In this document: in pieces, positions 1 to 8,701 of the stretch
Layout of the letters: each line of letters opens with the position of its first letter
How positions within the stretch are numbered: the first letter of the stretch is position 1
DNA from: Candidatus Rifleibacteriota bacterium
Lineage (GTDB): Bacteria > Riflebacteria > Ozemobacteria > Ozemobacterales > Ozemobacteraceae
Direction of reading: 5' to 3'
Length of the DNA stretch: 48,858 nt
NCBI GenBank assembly: GCA_029564115.1
Contig: JAKQQP010000271.1
Location: forward strand, 1 to 48,858
Position numbers and translations under genes: made by a program
The notes under the pieces: model-generated
What the model was told of the DNA's origin: nothing
Seen by the model: only the letters and a program-made list of their open reading frames with translations
Databases searched by the model: none

Positions 1-1611
1 TTGCGATGTAATTTCGGTTTGTACTGAATCAGGCAAAGACATGGAAAAATCCTGGAGTTGTTTCACTAATTTGTCTTTCATTGCTAAGTCAATTGCGTAA
101 ACAGATACGACATCGCTTCCGCAGACAACATTTTTGGATATCTTCCATTTTCCAGCTAACGACCAGGAGTTGGGTATGCCTATGCCCGTGAACCAATTAT
201 CATAAATAATTGCAATTTGAGCTTGCTCTTGTAGGGCCCATTGCTTCAAGTGGTCAATATCATATTTGTTTTCAAGCTTTAAAAGTGCGGGTTTGCGACT
301 CCCCAGGCCCGCTAGATCCAGCATTTTGATGTCCGTTAAAAAAGCAGGAAAACCAATGTCGTTTAGGGCGATTGTGGCGTTATTGTAATATTTACTCAGG
401 AATCTCGCCGTCTGATACTGCTGATGGTATATATTCTGCGATGCTTGGGGAGTCAGTAAAAGGGCGCGCATTGATCTGATTCCCATCAAGAAAATTGAAG
501 ATATCAGCAGAGAAACTAAAAGGATTTGGCTTTGTTTTTGCCGATGTCTTTTTTTATCGGGCAGGGATGACAAAAATGACCACTCAGAATGTGCTACTCC
601 GATAATGAGGGTTCCGAGTCCGAAAAGATAAGATTCATATCTGAAAAAGTGTCCCACAGAGATAAAAGCCGCGTGGAAAGAGGTTGCGCCAATTATCAGT
701 TGAATTGTATTTTGTGAGTTGGGTAACATTTGCCCGTTTTTTAAACGCGGAATAAGACTGGTTATGATTAACCCCAGGGCAAGGATAATTAAAGACTTAT
801 TGCGCAGAATTGTCGAAATTGACAGAACGCTGGAAAGGGTTACTATTCTCTCGTAAAGAAAGCCTGGTAGCCGTCCTTTAAGAATTACCGAATTGGGAAG
901 CATAAACCAGCCGTTTTGAACACACCATAAACCATAAAGTATTAATGGCGTCCAGGCTGCAAACCCTAGTTTTACCGCAAAAGAAAACTGTTTTTTGACA
1001 ATAAGCATCGTACAGGCCACGAAAATTAGGAATAATCCTTCGTATCTTGTTAAAGGGAGCAGAGCAGATAAAACTATAAGCAAAATACTGTTAATTTTTG
1101 TTTGTTTTTTTTCAAATACTTTCAGTATCGCAACAACAAAGGCGACAGAAAAAAAAGTGTGCATAGTGTGCTCCATGCCCATTAATACCAATGTAGAAAG
1201 AGGAATTATCAGCATGGAACCGGTTAGTATGTAAAATTTTACTTTGTTGTTTAATAGAATCTGGTTCAAAAAATTGCCAGAGACGAAAATGAAGCCTATT
1301 CCGAAAATGATGTTCAGCATCAGAGGAATGTTTTCGTTCACTCCAGTAATGTAAAAAGCCGTAGTTAGCAAAAATGTCCATAGCGGCGACGAAGTTGATG
1401 AAGAAAACTCATGCCGGGTTATCCCCCATACGCCATTTTGCGACATGTTTTTTGCAATGGCCATATGTATGTACGTGTCGTCAAGCGGGTAAATAAATTT
1501 TCCATCACACTTCTGCACCATAAGCCAGAATAAAATGGCCGTTACAAACATAAAAATTGCGGTAACCAGTATTGAAACAGAATGTTTTTTTATTAAAGAT
1601 TGAGGAAGCAT
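1..1611 (-). CDS. Polytopic membrane protein, GT-C glycosyltransferase-like (C-terminus cut by window edge)
   Basis: An open frame of 537 codons runs from an ATG at 1611 off the left edge without a stop, so the C-terminus is missing. A first membrane segment (about residues 12-32) is followed by an Asp-Asp pair at 44-45 in a context (PLDDTYIHMAIAKN) typical of GT-C lipid-phosphosugar-dependent glycosyltransferases, where such an acidic pair sits in the first periplasmic loop. An SSTSSPLW motif follows, common in this superfamily. Many more hydrophobic segments come after it, then a soluble-looking tail. The likely role is transfer of a sugar from a polyprenyl-phosphate donor to a periplasmic acceptor, but donor and acceptor cannot be read from sequence. 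It lies 13 bases downstream of a similar gene on the same strand, so the two are probably co-transcribed. Confidence 0.8.
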   Translation of the reverse strand, partial: MLPQSLIKKHSVSILVTAIFMFVTAILFWLMVQKCDGKFIYPLDDTYIHMAIAKNMSQNGVWGITRHEFSSSTSSPLWTFLLTTAFYITGVNENIPLMLNIIFGIGFIFVSGNFLNQILLNNKVKFYILTGSMLIIPLSTLVLMGMEHTMHTFFSVAFVVAILKVFEKKQTKINSILLIVLSALLPLTRYEGLFLIFVACTMLIVKKQFSFAVKLGFAAWTPLILYGLWCVQNGWFMLPNSVILKGRLPGFLYERIVTLSSVLSISTILRNKSLIILALGLIITSLIPRLKNGQMLPNSQNTIQLIIGATSFHAAFISVGHFFRYESYLFGLGTLIIGVAHSEWSFLSSLPDKKRHRQKQSQILLVSLLISSIFLMGIRSMRALLLTPQASQNIYHQQYQTARFLSKYYNNATIALNDIGFPAFLTDIKMLDLAGLGSRKPALLKLENKYDIDHLKQWALQEQAQIAIIYDNWFTGIGIPNSWSLAGKWKISKNVVCGSDVVSVYAIDLAMKDKLVKQLQDFSMSLPDSVQTEITSQ

Positions 1612-1624
1612 ATCGTTTTGCCAA

Positions 1625-3097
1625 TTATTTTTCAGATCGTTTGTAAATACGTATTATTGGGTGAGAATTTATCGGAAGCCAGAATTTGGAGTCTAATTTT
1701 TCTTTGTGTAAATCTCGAGTGTCAGTGATAATAACATTGCAATCATATTTTTGCGAAATTTTTTCAGGACTTGAAGTTGTCAATCCGGAAGCTAATGCCC
1801 CCTTGCAGCCTTGAAGAATGTTTGTCAAAATTGGATTGGAAGATACAACCCTATCTGTTGGCGACAAGGCGTTGCCAGACAATGCTTCTTTGTAGGGTTG
1901 CTGTGATTTATTGTACAATTCAACGAAGTGGCGGCAAAAGGCCAAAGATGTGAAAAGAAACCAGATTGCGATAAAAAATGTCGTAATTGATGCAGTGGTT
2001 TGAGTTAGATTAAATCTTTCAGCGATAGTGGCAGATCCGATGCCTATAAATATGGCGATGTCTGGATAAAAAAATGAACTGATATGCATTGCAGTGCCAA
2101 ACTGAGCCTGCACAGGAAATAATAGAGTGCAGGCGGCCCATAGCATTGATAGCAACGCACAAAATATGCATCCATTTGATCCCCATAGTTTTGCAATGCC
2201 CACAAATAGCAAAGGAAAGAGCAGAAATTGAGCTGGAACAATTACCAGATTACTCAACCCTGCTAAAAATCCTTGATATTTTTGCCGCAATATAGTTTCC
2301 AGTGGTTGAGCAAAATAAGTTTCGCAATTTCCCTCAAAGCCATCGTTAAAAAAATCCTGATAGCTATTCAGGAAAAGGGCTTTGGTGTTTGAAGTCCATG
2401 GCTTGTTCAATGTATGTAAGTTGCGGAATATCCATGGCGAAGTTATACACATGACAATTACGACGTAAATCAAGAGGGAGTTAAGGTTTGATTTTTTTAT
2501 GATCAGGCAAAAAAGGCCAAATGCGGCGATTAATATACCTTCAATTCTTAAAAGGCATAATAACCCAGATACTAGACCTGAATATAGGTAGTTGTACCTT
2601 GCTTTGTTTAAACTGCGAAAGAACATAAAACCCAGAATTGCTGAGAATGCGAAATTATCCGTCGTGAACAGATAGAAAAAATTGCGTCCATGGAAAATGT
2701 GGGCAAAAACGGCCAAAAGTGCCCAGTTGACTTTTCCAGTAACTTTTAATACTTCGACAAAAATCAGCGTTGCAAGAATTGACCATATGATGAAATTTAT
2801 CCAGACTTCCCTGTCTTCTCCTGCAAAATAACGCGTAATTTTGTAAAAGATTATTCCAAGGGGCAACCAATAGTCCATAGGATGCTCAAGGTCATCGTAT
2901 TGGTTTAAATAATGCCAGACAACTGGTTCCGTAAAACCTTTTCCAGAAGCCAGTTGATCAACCATCATCTGGTAGTAGCTAGCATCAATAGTGGATTGCG
3001 GTTGTACAAAAAGTGAGAACGAACCGAGAATGATAAGCGTAGATAAAAATATTGCGACTCTCCATCGCCAAAAGCTACTGGTCTTAATGTCGTTCAT
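1625..3097 (-). CDS. Polytopic membrane protein, GT-C glycosyltransferase-like
   Basis: This 490-residue protein has about ten hydrophobic segments. A first membrane span (about 15-35) is followed by a loop (SYYQMMVDQLASGKGF, then DDLEHPMDYWLP) arranged as in GT-C enzymes, with acidic residues soon after TM1. I chose the ATG at 3097 because a GAGAAAG stretch lies about 8 bases upstream; an in-frame TTG at 3154 would add 19 residues but has no ribosome site. It probably forms a unit with the GT-C-like gene that follows on the minus strand. A role in glycosylating an envelope polymer or protein is inferred from family and company only. Confidence 0.75.
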   Translation of the reverse strand: MNDIKTSSFWRWRVAIFLSTLIILGSFSLFVQPQSTIDASYYQMMVDQLASGKGFTEPVVWHYLNQYDDLEHPMDYWLPLGIIFYKITRYFAGEDREVWINFIIWSILATLIFVEVLKVTGKVNWALLAVFAHIFHGRNFFYLFTTDNFAFSAILGFMFFRSLNKARYNYLYSGLVSGLLCLLRIEGILIAAFGLFCLIIKKSNLNSLLIYVVIVMCITSPWIFRNLHTLNKPWTSNTKALFLNSYQDFFNDGFEGNCETYFAQPLETILRQKYQGFLAGLSNLVIVPAQFLLFPLLFVGIAKLWGSNGCIFCALLSMLWAACTLLFPVQAQFGTAMHISSFFYPDIAIFIGIGSATIAERFNLTQTTASITTFFIAIWFLFTSLAFCRHFVELYNKSQQPYKEALSGNALSPTDRVVSSNPILTNILQGCKGALASGLTTSSPEKISQKYDCNVIITDTRDLHKEKLDSKFWLPINSHPIIRIYKRSEK

Positions 3098-3125
3098 TCT
3101 GATTTCTTTCTCTTGAAGATTTGAT

Positions 3126-3154
3126 AGAATACCAAAGCATATATCAGGTAACAA
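3126..3154 (-). promoter_or_regulatory. Candidate sigma-70 promoter for the 3097 gene
   Basis: On the minus strand TTGTTA (3149-3154) and TATTCT (3126-3131) are separated by 17 bases, and the start codon lies about 30 bases downstream. The match is fair rather than strong and the region is A+T-rich, so chance matches are possible. Confidence 0.35.
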
Positions 3155-3280
3155 TTTTCAAACAATTAAAAAGATAGAATTTTGCTGGTTGAATTTGACG
3201 AAAATTCAACTGGCATCCAGGTTCTCAAGAAAGAAAGGGTTTTGCAAAATTTTGAATGGAGAGGCAAGGATTTGGGCATA

Positions 3281-4786
3281 GTGGCATTATGTGAAAGATA
3301 CAAGTCGTTTTTGCTGTTTATTTTATTGTTGTGTGTTTTTCTATTAAACGGTCGTTCTCTGTATTTTAGAGACCCTGGAACTTTTTTTCACACGCGAGTC
3401 GGTGAAATAATTCTTGAAGAAGCAGAGTTTCCTGAAAGCGATCGGTTTACCTTTACATTTGATGGCAAGCCATGGATTGCCCACCAATGGCTGGGTCAGG
3501 TGACTATGGGCTTGTTGTTTCGCATGGGAGGCTTCGATCTGACTTTATTGTTTTTTTGCATGTTTCTCGCTCTGGTTTTTGCATGGTTATCTAATCAGAT
3601 GTGGCGTTCAGGCATGAATAATTTATTTGTTGCATTGTCTCTTGTTTTTACGCTTATCTGCAGCACTCATAGTTTTCTATTGCGCCCACACCTGTTCACC
3701 GTTGGGGCGATGTTGGTTGTCTTTTCTCTGTTATTGCGCATTGAAAATGAGCCTTCCAGATTCCGGCAAATTCTCAGGCTGCCTTTTATCGTTTTGCTGT
3801 GGGCTAACATTCACGGCGGCGTCATCGGTGGCATCGGCACAATCGGATTTGTGATGATTGGCTGGTGTGTGTTTTTTATTGCAGGCAAAGAATCGCCAGT
3901 AACTGACTACAAAAAAGTGACAATGGTAATTCTGGTATTTTTTCTTTGCTGTTTTGCTACTCTTGTTAATCCATACGAAACCGAATTGATCAGATTCTGG
4001 CGGACAATTCTTTCAACTCCGGCGGTTGCCGAATACATTCAGGAACATGCCCCGATTTATAAAGTCAGTTTTGGTTGGGTTGTGGTATTGTGGGGAATCT
4101 TTTATGCAACTGCCCTTGTCGGGACATGGCGAGGAGGCGCAAAACAGAGGGTTGTCTGGTATTTACCTGTTGTCTGGTTGGTTTTGGCCTTCGGGCGAAT
4201 CCGGCATGCGCCGATTTTTGCTGTGGTGGCAGCTCTGACTCTGTCTGACTTTTGGCTCGAAGTTAATTGGTTCAAAGTTTTGCGAGAAAAAGGAAGTGTT
4301 TTGTTTAAACCTCTGTCTTACTCAGGGCAAAGCTTTTGGAAGCCAGTGCTTATTTCTATTTGTTTTATATGTAGTCTGGCTGTCTTAATTCAAAATACCT
4401 TAAACTCAAGAATGGCACTGGTTCATTACGATGATTCTTATTGGCCGTATTCACACATCAAAGAACTTAGAACTTTTGCAGAAAAAGAAGGCCCCGAGGC
4501 CAGAATAATGAATGAGATGCTTTTCGGTGGTTTTATAGCGTTCTACATTCCGCAATTGCAATTTTTTATGGATGATCGCTGTGAACTAGCCGAAGAATCT
4601 GGGTTGCAGGCATATGTTGATATATTGAATGATAATTCGCTGCTTGAACAATACGAAAATAAATATGGATTTCGCGGAGCTTTGACTATTCCAGGTTCTC
4701 CTTTCGATGCTTTTTTTAAATGCAATGACAGGTGGGAGGCTGTTAAAACAACAAAGGCAGCGGTTTTTTACATAAAAAAAAGCTAA
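3281..4786 (+). CDS. Polytopic membrane protein, probable GT-C-like
   Basis: About 500 residues with ten or more hydrophobic segments. The loop after the first span contains DPGTFFH, then SDRFTFTFDGKPWIAHQWLG. This matches a widespread bacterial membrane family in which D-x-x-W-W-H is followed by D-x-F-S-F-T and W-x-x-H-x-W-L, usually found with GT-C glycosyltransferases. A short soluble tail (about 430-534 of the longest frame) follows the last span. The start is uncertain: GTG 3281 has AAGGA 10 bases upstream, TTG 3272 has GAGG 7 bases upstream, and the frame stays open back to TTG 3182. It is divergent from the gene at 1625-3097 and convergent with the one at 4809-6002. The substrate is unknown. 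Confidence 0.75.
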   Translation: MALCERYKSFLLFILLLCVFLLNGRSLYFRDPGTFFHTRVGEIILEEAEFPESDRFTFTFDGKPWIAHQWLGQVTMGLLFRMGGFDLTLLFFCMFLALVFAWLSNQMWRSGMNNLFVALSLVFTLICSTHSFLLRPHLFTVGAMLVVFSLLLRIENEPSRFRQILRLPFIVLLWANIHGGVIGGIGTIGFVMIGWCVFFIAGKESPVTDYKKVTMVILVFFLCCFATLVNPYETELIRFWRTILSTPAVAEYIQEHAPIYKVSFGWVVVLWGIFYATALVGTWRGGAKQRVVWYLPVVWLVLAFGRIRHAPIFAVVAALTLSDFWLEVNWFKVLREKGSVLFKPLSYSGQSFWKPVLISICFICSLAVLIQNTLNSRMALVHYDDSYWPYSHIKELRTFAEKEGPEARIMNEMLFGGFIAFYIPQLQFFMDDRCELAEESGLQAYVDILNDNSLLEQYENKYGFRGALTIPGSPFDAFFKCNDRWEAVKTTKAAVFYIKKS

Positions 4787-4808
4787 GTTTGTTTTGCTTC
4801 TTTGTTTA

Positions 4809-6002
4809 TTACAGTTGTGTCGTCAATTTGTTGTTGTCGATGTTTTTTTGCAGGTAAAGAAAAACGCAGAAAACGATCAAGACAATGGGGACCAGGTTTA
4901 TTTTGAGCAACTGAGCAGTTAATGGCCCGACAAAAGGTAGCAGCCATAAAATCAGTCCCCAGAAAAAGAAAATATGTGGGGCGGTGTTCTCGTGAAAGTT
5001 GCAATGTAGAGAAGCTATGGCTATCGAAAGAATCAAAAGGTCATAGTCAAAGGCAAAGGGGGTTGTTAAAAAGCTCGCTGCTGCAGTAAAAGTCGTTTTT
5101 ACAGCAATGTGTTGTTTGCTTTGCCAATATGAGTAAGTTAAGCCAATCATTGTCAGGCCGACCAGAATTTGGATGATTTGCGCAAGTTCGACCGAAAAGG
5201 ACGATAGTCTGGCAGCAGCGAATACGGTAGGCATTTTTGCGATATTAACTGCCCCGGTTTCCAGAATTTTTTGTGCCAGGAAAAGATTGTTGAAAAAAAT
5301 CTTCCACGGCTCAATACCCCAGAAGTAAACAGAAAGGCAGTAGAGTGTTGCAAAACTGCATATAAATCCCGAAATAGCGCGGTAATTTTTGCAGGCAAAA
5401 AGACTTACTATTACCAATACGCTGAAATGGGGTTTATAAGTCAGCATGCCGAGTAAGATGCCGGCCCTGAACGGTTTTTTTTCAAGCCATAAAAGACCTG
5501 AGCCTAAAAAAAAGGCGGTCAAAAAGGCATTCTGGCCATGAACTATGTTTTGGAAGGTGCCGGGAAACGCCAAAAAAATAGCGGCGGTCGCAGGGTGTGG
5601 GACAATTTTCTTTAAAAGACACAGCAGAGGGAAGACTGTAACTGAAAGCCAGACTAGTAGCGAAAGTAAATAGGGTAAATATGCCAGTGGCAAGATAAAG
5701 AACAAAAAATGGGGTGGGTAATGCCAGGCAAAAAAGGGTATTTTTCCTCCAGCAAGTTGCTTTTGTGTGCTATAAAGCTTGTCTGGATTATAAAGATCTA
5801 GAATTTGTCCTTTGGTGGCAAGGTGAGAGGCTGAAAAGAAAGTTATAAAATCGCTGCCTACAGGCAAGCCTTTTTGGTCAATCAGTCCAGTTGAATTAAA
5901 AAAATAAAGGCAAAGAACTACCAGATAGACGGATATAAAAAGTAAGGGCCAGATTTTTAGCCTCTGTGTATTGAAAAACAGAGATAGCCCTTCAAGTCTC
6001 AT
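4809..6002 (-). CDS. GT87 (DUF2029) family membrane glycosyltransferase
   Basis: A 397-residue polytopic protein. After the first span it reads DFITFFSASHLATKG, then LYNPDKLY and FAWHYPPHFLF. This is the characteristic DUF2029/GT87 signature, in which the Asp after TM1 is the presumed catalytic base and the (Y/F)PP motif follows TM2. The family includes polyprenyl-phosphate-mannose-dependent enzymes such as mycobacterial PimE. The ATG at 6002 is used; a TTG at 6008 is also in frame. Neither has a clear ribosome site, so translation may be coupled to the Flp-type pilin gene whose stop lies 13 bases upstream. That coupling hints at pilin or envelope glycosylation, but this is inference. Confidence 0.8.
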   Translation of the reverse strand: MRLEGLSLFFNTQRLKIWPLLFISVYLVVLCLYFFNSTGLIDQKGLPVGSDFITFFSASHLATKGQILDLYNPDKLYSTQKQLAGGKIPFFAWHYPPHFLFFILPLAYLPYLLSLLVWLSVTVFPLLCLLKKIVPHPATAAIFLAFPGTFQNIVHGQNAFLTAFFLGSGLLWLEKKPFRAGILLGMLTYKPHFSVLVIVSLFACKNYRAISGFICSFATLYCLSVYFWGIEPWKIFFNNLFLAQKILETGAVNIAKMPTVFAAARLSSFSVELAQIIQILVGLTMIGLTYSYWQSKQHIAVKTTFTAAASFLTTPFAFDYDLLILSIAIASLHCNFHENTAPHIFFFWGLILWLLPFVGPLTAQLLKINLVPIVLIVFCVFLYLQKNIDNNKLTTQL

Positions 6003-6015
6003 TTGCAACGGTAAT

Positions 6016-6207
6016 TCAGCTGCCTGAGCCTGCTAAGCCTGGAATAGCATCGCTTATAGCTCTAGGAATGGTTTCAAAATATGATTCTTGAATGCCCGAA
6101 GACATAAATGTCAGTGCGCTCAAGACTAAAAGAGTCATGAGCCCAAGAATCAATGCATACTCTACTAGACCCTGACCGGATTTTCGTTTTTTATACATAA
6201 CCTGCAT
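6016..6207 (-). CDS. Flp/Fap-type (type IVb) pilin-like protein
   Basis: A 63-residue (or 60-residue) protein with the type IVb pilin signature SGQGLVEYALILGL: a short basic N-terminus, cleavage after the Gly preceding the conserved Glu region, and a single hydrophobic helix. ATG 6207 and ATG 6198 are both in frame; the second has AGG at a sensible distance. It is the second of two Flp-like genes and is separated from the first by a strong hairpin, so it is probably read at a lower level by read-through or from its own weak promoter. It would be processed by a prepilin peptidase and could be a minor pilin. The Tad assembly genes are not in this window. Confidence 0.85.
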   Translation of the reverse strand: MQVMYKKRKSGQGLVEYALILGLMTLLVLSALTFMSSGIQESYFETIPRAISDAIPGLAGSGS

Positions 6208-6237
6208 CCTGACGTCAAAATAAAATACTGTTTCATC

Positions 6238-6281
6238 AAAAAATTATAAAAGGACAGGCATAGGCCTGCCCTTTTATAATT
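6238..6281 (-). terminator. Intrinsic terminator after the first Flp pilin gene
   Basis: An 18-bp stem (6242-6259 with 6264-6281, one A-C mismatch) and a 4-base loop are followed on the minus strand by six T. It lies between the two Flp-like genes and probably lets the upstream pilin accumulate in excess over the downstream pilin and the GT87 gene. Confidence 0.8.
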
Positions 6282-6295
6282 AGCATCGAACCAAA

Positions 6296-6481
6296 TTAGC
6301 TGCCTGTGCCACCGCCAGCATTTTCAAGACTAGTGGTGATGTTGGAGAAAATTGTGCTGACCTGTGAACCTGCCAAGCTGAGAGCTGCGATGGCTACGAT
6401 GGCGATGAGGCCGATGATGAGTGCGTATTCTACAAGACCCTGACCTTCTTCTTCCCGTACAAAACGTTTGATAAGTTCCAT
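6296..6481 (-). CDS. Flp family type IVb pilin (probable major pilin)
   Basis: A 61-residue Flp pilin. The leader MELIKRFVREEEG is followed by QGLVEYALIIGLIAIVAIAA, the classic Flp cleavage site and hydrophobic helix, and a short Gly/Ser-rich tail. ATG 6481 is chosen because AGGAGG lies 7 bases upstream; an in-frame start at 6517 lacks this. The promoter region has overlapping sigma-54-like and sigma-70-like elements and a terminator follows, the usual arrangement for an abundant major pilin. It is expected to be cleaved by a TadV/FppA-type peptidase and assembled by a Tad system located elsewhere. Confidence 0.9.
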   Translation of the reverse strand: MELIKRFVREEEGQGLVEYALIIGLIAIVAIAALSLAGSQVSTIFSNITTSLENAGGGTGS

Positions 6482-6522
6482 GGGAAATCCTCCTGATAAG
6501 TTTGTGGCTACTGCCAATATGT

Positions 6523-6551
6523 ATTATCGCAAAAGCAATGCCAAAATGCAA
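6523..6551 (-). promoter_or_regulatory. Overlapping sigma-70-like and sigma-54-like promoter elements for the Flp pilin
   Basis: On the minus strand TTGCAT (6546-6551) and GATAAT (6523-6528) are 17 bases apart. Overlapping them, 6528-6544 reads TTGGCATTGCTTTTGCG, with GG and GC dinucleotides exactly 12 bases apart as in the -24/-12 sigma-54 consensus. Either would start transcription some 35 bases before the pilin ATG. Sigma-54 control of pilin genes is well known in other bacteria; no RpoN or activator is visible here. Confidence 0.45.
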
Positions 6552-6676
6552 TTTTCTTATTAAAAAAAAGAAAGTCGCTGCTGGCGCGGTGTTTGCCCTA
6601 AAATAGCTGCAAACTACGTACAGCCGGGAATAATTGCAGGTAATAATTACCACGCCCGTGGCAAAGATGCCGCATG

Positions 6677-8686
6677 TTAGTTTTTGAACGGTATGGTCGT
6701 GCGCCTGATGCCCCACGGGTCAGAAAGATCAGGATAGGCCTGTCTGAGACGATAATCATAAAGATCGCCGCTGAGATCTTTCATCAGCAGCAGGCTCTCT
6801 GATGTGCTGTCGGCAGTGGCTTCGCAGCCGATATAGGCAACTTCTGCCGCAAAACCCGTCATGTTGTTCGGCCCGAACCTGGGCGCCGGCTGCGCTCCGC
6901 TGAGGTTCTCGATACCCTTGCGACCGGCCGAAAAAGCACTGCGGGCCGCCATGATCAGGTTTTTTCTGATGACCGGGTTACCGGTGGTGATCTGAATAGC
7001 GTAAGGTGAATCGAAGGCATTGTATTCTACCAGCGGGTTCTGCCGCAGAATCTTCAGGCCGAGCCCGAGCGGCGAAACAAAAAGATTGTTCGTCACTTCG
7101 ACAATACCGCCGCTTTCGTTGCTCAAAAGCCCGGTTTCAGTATATTCGATAAAATTGCAGCCGCTGACTGTCAGCCCCGAATTGTCGTGCGAGTTGATTG
7201 CCGTCTGCGGGTGTACAAAACTGCTGTCGGAAACAACCAGCCCGCTGTTGCCGCGCAGTTCCATGCCGGTCGGGCAGCGCCGCGTCGTCAGGCTGTTCAC
7301 CTTCAACCCGGTGCTGTTTTCGCAAACCACAGCTGTTGTACAATTACTGACACTGATCTGCGAAAAGATTCCGGCGGACTTCTTAATATGAACACCGGTA
7401 ACGGCATCAGAAACACTGACATTGACCAGGGCACTGCTGCCATCTTCATCACCGTCAAAAACCAGACCCTGCCATTGCTCTTTTTCAGGATTGATGCGTG
7501 CCGAGGCGAACACTATCGGCAGGCCTTCGCCAGCCGAAGCAATGAGAGCGCCAGAAATATTGAATTCCACAAGATTCTGGTTGCCGCTGCGCAGCCCGTC
7601 AGTATCGGCAATGAGCACTTCCACGCCCGGGTCGATAATCAGCCGGCCCGTCTCAGAGACTGTGATGTCACCGTCGACATGATATGGACTGTTCGCCCGC
7701 AGCCAGCGCACTTCCGTGCTCACAGTTCCCGGCACTACCATGGCGGCTACATTATTGAACCCGCTCTCGTTGTTAGCCTGATCTACGGCGGTTACACGAT
7801 AATAATACTTTTTCCCGGCCAGAACGGTGTTGTCAGTGAATCTTTCCTGGCCACGCGCGATCAGAACGTTGCTGACCTGCGTAAAGACGCCGTTCGCAGT
7901 TTCACTGCGGTAAACACGATAGCCTTTGAGATCGCTTTCGCCGCTGGCCGCCCAGAAAACGGTAACCTGCCCCGGAACCCCCGACAACGCCGCTTCCACA
8001 TTTGCAGGCGGGGTGGGGGGATTGCGGTCTTCCAAAGTGCTGAGAGTGTTGAGGGTCTGCAGCGCCGAAGTTTCGGCCGCACGACCCTCACGGTTGGCAA
8101 CGATCCTGAAATACCAGGTCTTTGCCGCTGTCAAGCCAGTTATCTTGAGGCTGTGCGTGGTCGCATAAACGCCGCTTTCTTCTCTGACATAACGGCCCAG
8201 CGCGTCGCTGTCGCCATACTCTATCAGGCCGTTGGTGTAATCCGTTGTTTTCCAGGAAACGATTGCGTGCGTAGCCGAGACTTCCTCAACCGCGATCTCT
8301 GAAAAATCGAAACTTTTGGCTTCGATTTTGACCTCGCCGGCAGTCGTGCTCTGCCCAGAATAAACCGCGGCGCTGAACATTGCCGTTCTATAGCCAAAAG
8401 CTTCAACCAGAAAGTTCTGGTCGCCGAAACCTATGCCCTCGATATAATAAGAACCGTTTTCATCGGTCAGACACCATCTGGTGCGGTCGTAGGCCCAGCT
8501 CACCAGGGCATCTTCAACCGGGGTGCCGGCAACGCTGATGATACGGCCGCTTATCGAGCCTTCGCGTGGTGTTACGCTGGTGCTTGAACAACCTATCATG
8601 CTCAACACAACGGCCACAGCAAAAAACAGGGCAAGACCCGGCAGGGCTGCACGAATTCGGTTGCTGGCAGTTGAATGGTTGTTCAT
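6677..8686 (-). CDS. Lipoprotein with carboxypeptidase-regulatory-like, fibronectin type III and beta-helix domains
   Basis: A 669-residue exported protein. Signal peptide with a lipobox-like SMIGC (Cys 33; Met at -3 is slightly unusual). Residues about 43-105 form a carboxypeptidase-regulatory-like beta sandwich (SISGRIISVAGTPVEDALV). About 130-215 and 225-320 are two fibronectin type III domains (WYFRIVA and YYYRVTAVDQANNESGF). About 335-620 look like a right-handed parallel beta-helix with repeated short strands (SGLVVSDSSF, SGLTVSGCNF). AAGGA precedes the ATG by 8 bases. It follows the TPR gene by 15 bases on the same strand, so the two are probably one unit. The architecture suggests a surface-anchored carbohydrate- or adhesion-related protein; no catalytic motif was recognised. 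Confidence 0.8.
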   Translation of the reverse strand: MNNHSTASNRIRAALPGLALFFAVAVVLSMIGCSSTSVTPREGSISGRIISVAGTPVEDALVSWAYDRTRWCLTDENGSYYIEGIGFGDQNFLVEAFGYRTAMFSAAVYSGQSTTAGEVKIEAKSFDFSEIAVEEVSATHAIVSWKTTDYTNGLIEYGDSDALGRYVREESGVYATTHSLKITGLTAAKTWYFRIVANREGRAAETSALQTLNTLSTLEDRNPPTPPANVEAALSGVPGQVTVFWAASGESDLKGYRVYRSETANGVFTQVSNVLIARGQERFTDNTVLAGKKYYYRVTAVDQANNESGFNNVAAMVVPGTVSTEVRWLRANSPYHVDGDITVSETGRLIIDPGVEVLIADTDGLRSGNQNLVEFNISGALIASAGEGLPIVFASARINPEKEQWQGLVFDGDEDGSSALVNVSVSDAVTGVHIKKSAGIFSQISVSNCTTAVVCENSTGLKVNSLTTRRCPTGMELRGNSGLVVSDSSFVHPQTAINSHDNSGLTVSGCNFIEYTETGLLSNESGGIVEVTNNLFVSPLGLGLKILRQNPLVEYNAFDSPYAIQITTGNPVIRKNLIMAARSAFSAGRKGIENLSGAQPAPRFGPNNMTGFAAEVAYIGCEATADSTSESLLLMKDLSGDLYDYRLRQAYPDLSDPWGIRRTTIPFKN

Positions 8687-8701
8687 GTCTGTTATCCTTG
8701 C

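Noticed and set aside
995..1381. Short open frames on both strands near the left edge
   Set aside because: They lie inside the longer minus-strand frame that runs from 1611 to the edge and codes for a membrane glycosyltransferase-like protein.
6600..6676. Terminator after the beta-helix lipoprotein gene
   Set aside because: Only short stems (five or six bases) with one- or two-base loops and no T run were found.
7187..8302. A 371-codon plus-strand frame opposite the beta-helix lipoprotein
   Set aside because: Composition is Arg/Ala-rich shadow coding, there is no ribosome site or family feature, and the minus-strand gene has a clear signal peptide and domains.
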